A stretch of 64,000 nucleotides of DNA from Saccharofermentans sp. (GTDB taxonomy: Bacteria; Bacillota; Clostridia; Saccharofermentanales; Saccharofermentanaceae), in NCBI GenBank assembly GCA_024403695.1, contig JAKSRI010000011.1, positions 1-64,000 of the forward strand, read 5' to 3'. Shown here in pieces: positions 8,487 to 16,497 of the stretch. A program made the position numbers and the translations under genes. Positions within the stretch are counted from its first letter, which is position 1; the number at the start of each line of letters is the position of its first letter. The notes under the pieces were generated by a model. It searched no databases and had not been told where the DNA came from. It saw nothing but the letters and a program-made list of their open reading frames with translations.

Positions 8487-9209
8487 AAGTGTTGAGAATC
8501 TGTCGATAAACCAGAAACATGATGTGTCCAACTCAGCTGGTACATCAATCCAGTCACCTGTGCCCTGATCGCATAACCATTTCTGGAGATCCTCGTCATA
8601 TCTGAACCATCCATATTCTGGTGAGCAATCTTCATACCAATATTCCCATACATAAGGGAATACAGTATCTACATTATAGTATGCAAAGCACTTTGTCTCA
8701 CTGTCATAGTAGCCGCCCATCTGAGCATCCCACTTAAGAACTCGGCCAAGAACTTTACATGTATATTCTTCTCCGAAGAAATCAGAGTGGTCGCTTGTTG
8801 GCTCTGTGCTTTCCTCTGTAGCAGCTGTTGTCTGCTTTGTGATAGATGAAATATCTCCAACGCCAGAATTCTGCATAGCTTCAACTCTTGCTTCGTTCTC
8901 TTCACGCATGGACTGCATTGAGTCACTTGTTTTCTTATGCTGTGCTCTCATGCCAATGGCAAAAATTGTCACCATAGAAATCATTGCAACACCGGCAATG
9001 ATAGGCGCAATCTTCATTCTTCTTCTTGCATCAGCCATCATCTGAGCCTGCATTTCTGTAATTTTCTCGATGTGCACCTCAGACTCATCAATCTTTAACT
9101 GTGCACCACAGTTAGGGCATGTAGGTATAGCGCCTTCGAGCCACTTTACCTTAATCTTTGTTCCACAGAATTCGCATGTCATCTTCTTAATGTAATTGTA
9201 AGTGTTCAT
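8484..9209 (-). CDS. Zinc-ribbon membrane protein of unknown function
   Basis: The 241-residue protein starts with a zinc ribbon (CEFCGTKIKVKW, then PTCPNCGAQL; four cysteines in residues 13-37). One membrane helix follows (about residues 68-87, APIIAGVAMISMVTIFAIG), then a charged helical and Ser/Thr-rich linker, and a C-terminal domain with many Trp and Tyr residues (WDAQMGGYYDSETKCF, YWYEDCSPEYGWF). The ribbon should face the cytoplasm and the aromatic domain the outside. A GAGGG site precedes the start. Function not recognised; zinc-ribbon/one-helix proteins of this style are common in Lachnospiraceae. Confidence 0.75.
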   Translation of the reverse strand: MNTYNYIKKMTCEFCGTKIKVKWLEGAIPTCPNCGAQLKIDESEVHIEKITEMQAQMMADARRRMKIAPIIAGVAMISMVTIFAIGMRAQHKKTSDSMQSMREENEARVEAMQNSGVGDISSITKQTTAATEESTEPTSDHSDFFGEEYTCKVLGRVLKWDAQMGGYYDSETKCFAYYNVDTVFPYVWEYWYEDCSPEYGWFRYDEDLQKWLCDQGTGDWIDVPAELDTSCFWFIDRFSTL

Positions 9210-9445
9210 AGCACCCTCTTTTCAATATCTTTTTTTTACGAACGATATTCTACTGGAGTAATAATATACTATTCTCATCAAATGTGAGAGATAGTGTATA
9301 GAATTTCTATATTCGAAGTTAATTAAATAGAGTTGTTTTATTGCATAATTATCATGCATAAATGCTTTAACCTTTCTTAAAGTTTGATGTGTGGATTTTT
9401 TATATGTCATAAGGCATAATTTACGAGTATGGAGGTAAAGAAACC

Positions 9446-11404
9446 ATGAATAAGAAAATACGTACAATTCTTGCGTTGACTTTGGTTATGGCTATGTCTA
9501 TGTCTAGCATTTGCTGTGCTTCTGGTTTGCAGAAGAAGGACAAAGACAATGGTATAAATTACAAGCCAACTGTTGAAGACACAGATGATGAAGACGAGGA
9601 TGAGGATAAGCCAGGTACAACAGGTGTTACTGAAGAAGGGTTTAAGTACGCTGTTGGTGAGAATGGACTTACATATCCTACAGAGGTTGCAAAGCTGTCT
9701 GATATTCACCCAGCTCATAAGCCAGGTGATGTTGAGGGTGATGATGCTGTAGATCTTTTGAAGGAAATCGAGCAGGACGTAATCACAAGATCAGTTGATA
9801 ACTATGTTGACGCAGTTATTCTCTATGAGGATCCTGAGGCAATGGGTATTGATGTAAGTGATCCATCATGGGGTGATTATACTGTTGATAATGAGGAAGA
9901 TCTCGAGTTCTATAGAGACGTAAGAGATCGTCTTCTTACAATTAATCCAGATACACTCGATGAGCAGGATAGAATTTTCTACGATAAGATTCTCTATGAT
10001 GTTGAAGAGTCTATTTACGCAGGATCATTTACATCATTTGCATATTATGAGTCTGAGTTTAACCCACTTACAGGCCCACAGAATGATCTCCTTTTCATTC
10101 TTTGTGTTATCTCTTTTGATGACGTAGAAGATGCTGAGAAGTATATCGAGCTCGTAGAGGATATCGACAGATATTTCGATCAGATTTGTGAGTTCGAGGA
10201 AGATAAGGCTGATTATGGTTATGCTTTGTCTGATGAGACATATGAGGATATCGCTGCTACATTCGATGATCTTTGCGCACAGGAAGATACATGCTTCCTT
10301 TATGAGGATTTCGAGAACAGACTTGATAACATCAAGGGTCTTAAGGACGACGACAGAGAGCGTCTTATCGAAGAGCACGAGGCTGCAATGCACGATGTAT
10401 TCTTCCCAGAGATGGAAGAGTGTGCTGACAGAATGAGAGACCTTAAGACAGGTGAAGGTTCTGATCTTGGTGTTTCCCAGTATGACGGTGGTGATGCTTA
10501 CTATACATATATTGTAAGAAATCTCTCTAACTCTAGTGACAAGTCCATTGATGATCACATTGATATGATCGAGGGAAGACTTGATACAATTATGGAAACT
10601 TACATGGATGCTCTTTATTCTGGTGACAGAAGCTGGATGTCTGAGTATTTGAACCATGACTATTCCAAGGGTGATACAGGTGAGAACCTCGAGTACTTGA
10701 AGGATGCAGTTAAGGGTGATTTCCCAGCACTTCCTGATCACGCATATAACCTTATGGATGTACCTAAGGAGTTTGAGGACAGCTTCAGCCCTGCAGCTTA
10801 TCTCGGATATCACCTTGATAACTACAATGCTAACCTTATTATCACAAACAACGCTAACGTAAATGGTGAGTTTGGTGTAACTTGTGCTCATGAGGGTTAC
10901 CCAGGACACATGTTCCAGTCTGTATATACAAGATCACAGTGTGATCATCCATATCTCTATTTGTTCGATTCCACAGGTTATGTTGAGGGTTGGGCAACAT
11001 ATGTTGAGGAGTACTCATTTAAGTATTTTGATGCTGAGGGTACAGCTGCTGAGATGGTAAACATCGAGAGTGAGCTTAACGTTCTCCTCATGGCAAGATG
11101 GGATATCGGTATCCACTATGAGAATTGGTCTATTGAGGACTGTGCTAATTTCTATTCTGAGATGATGGACAACCTTGTAACTGTTGAGCCAGAAGACATT
11201 CAGGATATTTACAACATCCTCCTTAGCGATCCTTGCTATGCTGTTAAGTATGGTTGCGGATTCCTCGGAACACAGGAAGTTGTAGATCAGATTAGAGCTG
11301 AATTCCCAGACGCTACAGATAAGGAAATCCATACAGCTTATCTCAATAGCATGCCAGTAACATTCGAGATGATTTTGGCAAACATGGAGAACGAACTCGG
11401 CTAA
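9446..11404 (+). CDS. DUF885-family lipoprotein, probable zinc metallopeptidase
   Basis: The 652-residue protein has an N-terminal signal peptide with cysteines at the cleavage region (SSICCAS) and an acidic linker, so it is probably a lipoprotein. The DUF885 peptidase motif HEGYPGH gives His482, Glu483 and His488, and EGWATY supplies the third ligand Glu514, so the zinc site is complete. DUF885 proteins resemble M32 carboxypeptidases. The substrate outside the cell would be peptides. Ribosome site TGGAGG is well placed. It has its own terminator and appears to be a single-gene unit. Confidence 0.87.
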   Translation: MNKKIRTILALTLVMAMSMSSICCASGLQKKDKDNGINYKPTVEDTDDEDEDEDKPGTTGVTEEGFKYAVGENGLTYPTEVAKLSDIHPAHKPGDVEGDDAVDLLKEIEQDVITRSVDNYVDAVILYEDPEAMGIDVSDPSWGDYTVDNEEDLEFYRDVRDRLLTINPDTLDEQDRIFYDKILYDVEESIYAGSFTSFAYYESEFNPLTGPQNDLLFILCVISFDDVEDAEKYIELVEDIDRYFDQICEFEEDKADYGYALSDETYEDIAATFDDLCAQEDTCFLYEDFENRLDNIKGLKDDDRERLIEEHEAAMHDVFFPEMEECADRMRDLKTGEGSDLGVSQYDGGDAYYTYIVRNLSNSSDKSIDDHIDMIEGRLDTIMETYMDALYSGDRSWMSEYLNHDYSKGDTGENLEYLKDAVKGDFPALPDHAYNLMDVPKEFEDSFSPAAYLGYHLDNYNANLIITNNANVNGEFGVTCAHEGYPGHMFQSVYTRSQCDHPYLYLFDSTGYVEGWATYVEEYSFKYFDAEGTAAEMVNIESELNVLLMARWDIGIHYENWSIEDCANFYSEMMDNLVTVEPEDIQDIYNILLSDPCYAVKYGCGFLGTQEVVDQIRAEFPDATDKEIHTAYLNSMPVTFEMILANMENELG

Positions 11405-11430
11405 TTAGCAGATTGATTTTTCACATAAGA

Positions 11431-11458
11431 TGACCGGCTCACAAAGCCGGTCATTTTT
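11431..11458 (+). terminator. Terminator after the DUF885 gene
   Basis: TGACCGGCT (11431-11439) pairs with AGCCGGTCA (11445-11453), followed by TTTTTG. Confidence 0.88.
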
Positions 11459-11552
11459 GTATGTTACAGGAATTTGTCTTTATTGAATAAGGGCTTGAGA
11501 ATAAAAAGATTATGTTATAATTAATTTGAATAATTATTTGGAGGATGGTTCA

Positions 11553-14500
11553 ATGGCCATTTTTACACGCCTTGCAAGCACCTTAACTGCGAAGTATTTT
11601 CCTTCACAGACATTGACAGATGCATTCTATATTGATGGTCGTCTCTTTGGTAAGAGAGAGACAAGACAGGCTGATATTACAATTGATAAAGAGGAGAGAG
11701 GATTCTTCTTCTCAGTATTTTCACATCCAAAGATTATGGGTTATGAGCCAGGTATGATGCCTCCTTATGAGCCACAGCTCCGCGGTACATGTAATGAAGT
11801 TAAATTCGGAAGAAAAGAAATCGATGGAATGATCGAAGGCTTCTTATCAACTGCAGTTGATGTAACTGGTAAGATGAAGCTTCAGGATAACGATGACAGA
11901 ACACCTTATTTTTCTGGAATCATTGTTAGAGATTCCGAGGCATTTGCTATTACAATCGGTAGCGGTCTCGCATTCCTTTATAGAGATGACACTCTTTTCC
12001 CACTTACAGACGCAGGCATCCCAATGGAGCCAATCGATGCAAATGGTAACAGAGTAGGAGATTTCCTTTACTATTGTTCATCCAAGACAGCTAATGCTCT
12101 TTGGTCAAATATTTTCTCACTTTCACCTGATGACTGTATCATCCTCTGTAACAAGGAGATTTATGATGCACTCGGTCAGAGAGAGATTCTTAGAATTCTT
12201 AATGACGCTGAAGATCAGTGTGATGCTGCAGGCGTCATTATTACACAGGCTTCTGCAAGAATGCCAAACGTTCCAATGCAGTTCTCCATTTCTTTCGTAG
12301 AGAGTGTAGTTTCTGACGAGAAGAAGGGTCTCTTTGGATTTAAGAAGAAGGCAAAGGAAGAGGACACGTCCGAAATGAGCATCAAGTCCACTTTCGAGGG
12401 CGGCCTTGTTGGTGCTGCAGCTGAGGCTGCCGCTGATGCAGGTTTCGCACAGGGACTTCAGATGACACAGTCACCTGTTAATTCATCCCTCTTCTTCGGT
12501 GATAACGCTAATATTTCAGCACCTGCTGCTAATCAGCCAGCTTCTGCTGACAAGGGAATCGAGATTTTTGACCCTAATGCTGGACAGAAGTCTCCAATCG
12601 AATTCCTTGATACATCAATCAATAAGGAACCAGTTGTAGAGATGAGCGCTGAGGATATGATGATGAATCTCTTTGGTATGTCAAAGACTTCAACACCAGC
12701 TCCTGCTCCTACACCTGCACCTGCTCCAGTTCCTGCTCCTACACCTGCACCGGTTGAGGCACCTAATCCATTTGTAGTACCTGCACCAGTTGAGACATCT
12801 TCTCCATTTGTTGTAGGTGGTACTTCAGAGAATGTTGAAACTCCTAGTGAGCCAGTAGTTTCTGAGAAGAAGGAAGAGGCTGTTGAGATGAAAACAGTTT
12901 CTGCTACAGAGTTCAAGATTGAAGAGGACGAGGAGAACTCTAAGACAAAGCCAGTGCTTAGTCTCGAGAGCAGCATCATGAAGTCCCTTCTGAATGGCGG
13001 AAAGAAGGAAGAGGAGCCTGAGGTTGTCGAAGAAACTTCAGTTCCAGCCGCTCCTGCTCAGATTATTCCTGAGGTTAAGTTTGATATCGAGAATGCTGAA
13101 GTAGTTCCTAAGGAGACACCAGTTGAGGAGCCTAAGACAAATCAGTCTGGCGAGCTCGTATTCGATCAGAGCAGCACAGATTCTGGTTTCTTTACATTCG
13201 GTAATACACCAAGTGCTACAGATGCATTTGATCCATATAGCGTTGGTAACAGTGAGGATATGAAGAACACTGCAGAGTTGGTATTCGGTGATTCTGGTAT
13301 CGCTACAGCTCCTACAGCAGAGGCATTCGAGGAAGCAAACAAGGCAGATAATATCCCTGCTCCAGAGTTCGAGATTAAGGCTGAGAAGCCTGAACTTAAG
13401 GAAGACGATAAGCTTAAGGTTGATTTCCCTGAGGCAAATGATGAGAAGCCAGCTGAGAAGACTGATATCCTCTTCGAGAAGACAGACATGCTCACAGAGG
13501 AGCCTGCTGATAATGGATTTAAGCTTCCATTCGAGACAGCAGTTGGAGTATTCTCTGATGATCCTAAGCCTACTAAGGAGGCAGAGGATGATATTCCAGA
13601 TATGCCAATGTTCGGTGCTAATACTTATGAGACACCAGTTGTTGCAACAAATTCTGAGCAGCCAGTAAACGCTGTTGATGAGAATGTTTATTCTTATGGT
13701 CAGTATGTTGAGAACGAGAATATGGATTCTGAGCCAGCTCAGTATCCAGTAGAGAATTCACAGCCAGCATATCAGTCATTTGGCACTGAGGGTTATGCTT
13801 ATACAGCTCCTGCAAATAATGGTTACCAGTATGAGGGTCAGTATCAGCAGACACAGTACGATGCTCCAGCAACTACTGCTGATGCAGGCGCTAATAACGA
13901 TAATGACTGGATTAATTCTATCCTTGGTATTGATGATGGAATGGATACATCTTATGATCCAGCTCCAGTAGAAAATAATGGAGGTGCGACTATGAGTAAC
14001 AATTCTTATTCTTACCCTAATCAGAAGCCTGCTGGTACAATGCAGAGAAGACCTTCTAATGGTTACAAGCCACAGACTAGCGGTGCAGGAAATGGAAGAG
14101 GCGGACGTAAGGTTCCTAAGTTTAAGATTAATCGTAACGGTTATATTTTCATCACATTTGTTGCAGTTTGTCTTATCGTTCTTATTATTCTTATCGCACT
14201 TATCTTCAGAGCTTGCGGCAAGAAGGATAAGGCTGTTGATGAGACAACACCTGAGTCAACAATGGCAACAGTTACAGCTCCAAGTGAGACAGCTTCACCA
14301 ATCCAGCTCCCTGGTAATCCAGATCAGATGGGTATGTTCTACTTTGGTAGCCCAGACGGAACACCACTTGTTGGTTACATGAATATGTATGACCTTGCAC
14401 ATCAGGCTTATAGCATTGGATATGACCAGATTGGTTCTGAGACAATGACTAAGACAATCAATGCAGTTCTCATCTATAACAAGTTGGATCCTGCAACATA

Positions 14501-14684
14501 TACACCAAGCACAGGAGACATCCTCATTCTCCCAACAGCTGAGGTAATTGCAAGAATTAATGCTGGTGAGAGCATCACATATGATGGACAGGCTGCAGCT
14601 CCTAATAACGGTGTTGTTTCCGGTGAGATTCAGACAATCGAAGGAACAACTGCTACAGACCCAGCTGAGGGCGCTGCTCAGTAA
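11553..14684 (+). CDS. PP2C-like pseudophosphatase with long linker, membrane helix and LysM-like end
   Basis: The 1043-residue protein has three parts. Residues 1-260 follow the PP2C phosphatase pattern (FSGIIVRDSEAFAITIGSG, then PDDCIILCNKEIYDALGQREI), but the metal-binding Asp-Gly sites are replaced: the expected DG is SH in FSVFSHPK, GDSR is GSGL, and SDG is NKE. Residues about 270-840 are a low-complexity acidic linker with a Pro-Ala stretch near 380. A membrane helix lies near 865-885 (TFVAVCLIVLIILIALIF), followed by an extracytoplasmic tail with a LysM-like segment (about 925-1005). The ATG at 11553 has GGAGG before it; an earlier TTG start lacks one. A role as a non-catalytic envelope scaffold or sensor is inference. 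Confidence 0.7.
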   Translation: MAIFTRLASTLTAKYFPSQTLTDAFYIDGRLFGKRETRQADITIDKEERGFFFSVFSHPKIMGYEPGMMPPYEPQLRGTCNEVKFGRKEIDGMIEGFLSTAVDVTGKMKLQDNDDRTPYFSGIIVRDSEAFAITIGSGLAFLYRDDTLFPLTDAGIPMEPIDANGNRVGDFLYYCSSKTANALWSNIFSLSPDDCIILCNKEIYDALGQREILRILNDAEDQCDAAGVIITQASARMPNVPMQFSISFVESVVSDEKKGLFGFKKKAKEEDTSEMSIKSTFEGGLVGAAAEAAADAGFAQGLQMTQSPVNSSLFFGDNANISAPAANQPASADKGIEIFDPNAGQKSPIEFLDTSINKEPVVEMSAEDMMMNLFGMSKTSTPAPAPTPAPAPVPAPTPAPVEAPNPFVVPAPVETSSPFVVGGTSENVETPSEPVVSEKKEEAVEMKTVSATEFKIEEDEENSKTKPVLSLESSIMKSLLNGGKKEEEPEVVEETSVPAAPAQIIPEVKFDIENAEVVPKETPVEEPKTNQSGELVFDQSSTDSGFFTFGNTPSATDAFDPYSVGNSEDMKNTAELVFGDSGIATAPTAEAFEEANKADNIPAPEFEIKAEKPELKEDDKLKVDFPEANDEKPAEKTDILFEKTDMLTEEPADNGFKLPFETAVGVFSDDPKPTKEAEDDIPDMPMFGANTYETPVVATNSEQPVNAVDENVYSYGQYVENENMDSEPAQYPVENSQPAYQSFGTEGYAYTAPANNGYQYEGQYQQTQYDAPATTADAGANNDNDWINSILGIDDGMDTSYDPAPVENNGGATMSNNSYSYPNQKPAGTMQRRPSNGYKPQTSGAGNGRGGRKVPKFKINRNGYIFITFVAVCLIVLIILIALIFRACGKKDKAVDETTPESTMATVTAPSETASPIQLPGNPDQMGMFYFGSPDGTPLVGYMNMYDLAHQAYSIGYDQIGSETMTKTINAVLIYNKLDPATYTPSTGDILILPTAEVIARINAGESITYDGQAAAPNNGVVSGEIQTIEGTTATDPAEGAAQ

Positions 14685-14708
14685 TTCAAATCAATTGATT
14701 AACTAATG

Positions 14709-14739
14709 GAACGGTACCTGCAAAGGTGCCGTTCTTTTT
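14709..14739 (+). terminator. Terminator after the PP2C-like gene
   Basis: GAACGGTACCT (14709-14719) pairs with AGGTGCCGTTC (14724-14734) with one wobble, loop GCAA, followed by TTTTTA. Confidence 0.88.
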
Positions 14740-14785
14740 ATGTTGTGATAGAATTATCAAAACAAGAAGCAGAGGCGTGTACGGT

Positions 14786-15904
14786 ATGTTTTATCATTTT
14801 GAGAATAGAGTTGGCTGGATGAATGACCCTAATGGACTAGTGTGGTTTAAGGGTGAGTATCATGCATTTTTTCAGCATTATCCACATGCACCAAGATGGG
14901 GACAGATGCACTGGGGACACGCTACAAGTAAAGACCTTATCCACTGGGAAGAGCATGATATAGCTTTATTTCCTGACCAGAAATATGAGAATGATGGTGG
15001 ATGTTTTTCTGGTTCCGCTATCGTAAAGGACGACAGATTATATTTGTTCTATACATCCGTTTCTCATGAGATGCAACAGACACAGTCTGTGGCATGGACA
15101 GATGATGGAGTTACTTTTACAAAATATGAAGGCAATCCGATAATTGCTAAATCTCCTTTGGGTGATAATAAGGATTTCAGAGATCCTAAGGTATTTAAGT
15201 TTGGTAACGAATATAGAATGATTGTAGGTGCAGGTATTTATAATATTGCGAAGTTGTTGCTGTTCAGATCTGAAGATTTGCTCAACTGGGAATATATTGG
15301 TGAATTGATGTCTGACGGACGTTTTGGTGGAGTTGCTGAGTGTCCAGATTTGTTCCAGCTTGAGGATAAATGGATAATGATGTTCTCTTCTGTAAAAGCA
15401 CTTCCTCACAGAGTATGCTTTGCAATTGGTGATTTTGATGGAACAACATTTACTCCTGAGATGCCATTAAAAAATGTTCATGGACAAATGGTCCCAGGTG
15501 ATGATCCATTCTTCCCGATAGAGACTGGTCCTGATTTTTACGCACCACAGACTTTCGAAGACCCAGAGGGAAGAAGAATATTGATCGCATGGATGTTTAA
15601 CTGGTCAAGACAGGCAGCTGCAGGCCAGACACATGTAGGTGCCTTTACCATTCCAAGACAGTTGGATCTTAATATTAGAGATGAACTCATTATGTTCCCT
15701 GTGGAGGAGGCTTGTGGTCTTCTTAAGAAAGAGAGCACTTTCGTGTCATATGAGAGGGGTATGCTAAGGGTTGCTTTCGAGGGCAGAACCATCTTGGAAA
15801 GACCTTTTGCACAGGAGCCTGACATTCAGGTTCTGGAAGACGTAGGTGTAGTAGAGATATTTATAAATGGTGGTCGAGAGAATATCACCACATATATTTG
15901 TTAA
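14786..15904 (+). CDS. GH32 beta-fructosidase / sucrose-6-phosphate hydrolase
   Basis: The 372-residue enzyme has all three GH32 catalytic motifs: nucleophile Asp14 in WMNDPNG, Asp133 in FRDPKV, and acid/base Glu185 in AECPDLF. It has no signal peptide, so it should cleave imported sucrose, its phosphate or short fructans in the cytoplasm. It is shorter than the usual 450-500 residues because the C-terminal beta-sandwich is cut down to a short end (VEIFINGGREN). I start at 14786 since the in-frame extension from 14726 runs through the previous terminator; the ribosome site (AGAGGCG) is weak. A TGATAGAAT promoter element lies at 14746-14754. Confidence 0.88.
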   Translation: MFYHFENRVGWMNDPNGLVWFKGEYHAFFQHYPHAPRWGQMHWGHATSKDLIHWEEHDIALFPDQKYENDGGCFSGSAIVKDDRLYLFYTSVSHEMQQTQSVAWTDDGVTFTKYEGNPIIAKSPLGDNKDFRDPKVFKFGNEYRMIVGAGIYNIAKLLLFRSEDLLNWEYIGELMSDGRFGGVAECPDLFQLEDKWIMMFSSVKALPHRVCFAIGDFDGTTFTPEMPLKNVHGQMVPGDDPFFPIETGPDFYAPQTFEDPEGRRILIAWMFNWSRQAAAGQTHVGAFTIPRQLDLNIRDELIMFPVEEACGLLKKESTFVSYERGMLRVAFEGRTILERPFAQEPDIQVLEDVGVVEIFINGGRENITTYIC

Positions 15905-15906
15905 GT

Positions 15907-16497
15907 ATGGTTATCTATAAAGACAAGTTAATAGCTGTATACAAGAAGGCGCCTGGAGAGGATAGTGAGAAACTTGATTTGCCCGATGAGATTAGAGGGT
16001 ATAATGCTTTAACGCGCCTTGATAAGCCGGTTGTCGGACTGCTGCTCCTTAGTGCCCCAGGACAGGGTGGGAAGGTAAAAGATATACTTAGTAGTAAAGA
16101 GTATATGGCGGTGGTTACAGGCGCTTTTGAGAGCCCTACAGGCAACATGACTGACCTGCTTTTCCATGATAGACGTAATAATAAAACGTATCCTGTAAAA
16201 CGCATGCGTAATGGCGTAAAGGAAGCAACACTTGATTATGAGGTTATGTCTTATAACGAGGAGATGGATTTGAGCCTAGTGAGAATTAAGTTGGGAACTG
16301 GAAGAACTCATCAGATTAGAGTTCAGTTCGCATCTCGTAAACATCCACTTTATGGTGACGGCAAGTATGGTAGCAGATATAAAGGTCTGCCTGCTTTGTG
16401 CTGTAATCACCTGGAGTTTATTCACCCAATAAAAAACTCCCCTATGGCTTTTGATATTCAGCCTGAAGGGGAGCCTTGGTCACTATTTAATTTGTAA
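15907..16497 (+). CDS. RluA-family pseudouridine synthase (small)
   Basis: The 196-residue protein has the RluA-family catalytic motif TRLDKPVVGLLLL with Asp39, and the later GTGRTHQIRVQFASRKHPLYGD motif of the same family. It would convert a uridine in rRNA or tRNA to pseudouridine. There is no S4 domain. It starts 3 bases after the stop of the GH32 gene, so translation may be coupled; a TTG at 15898 overlapping that gene is an alternative start. The next gene converges with the stops adjacent. Confidence 0.88.
   Translation: MVIYKDKLIAVYKKAPGEDSEKLDLPDEIRGYNALTRLDKPVVGLLLLSAPGQGGKVKDILSSKEYMAVVTGAFESPTGNMTDLLFHDRRNNKTYPVKRMRNGVKEATLDYEVMSYNEEMDLSLVRIKLGTGRTHQIRVQFASRKHPLYGDGKYGSRYKGLPALCCNHLEFIHPIKNSPMAFDIQPEGEPWSLFNL

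Noticed and set aside
10034-10909. Long open frame antisense to the DUF885 gene
   Set aside because: Its product is a low-complexity Ile/Val/Ser/Cys-rich string with no ribosome site. It results from the regular third-base choice of the sense gene, as do similar antisense frames inside 29883-30872, 53685-54671, 23272-24045 and 24070-24675.
12690-12790. Pro-Ala coding repeats as a recombination hotspot or phase-variable tract
   Set aside because: The repeats are imperfect and in multiples of three, so slippage would only change linker length.
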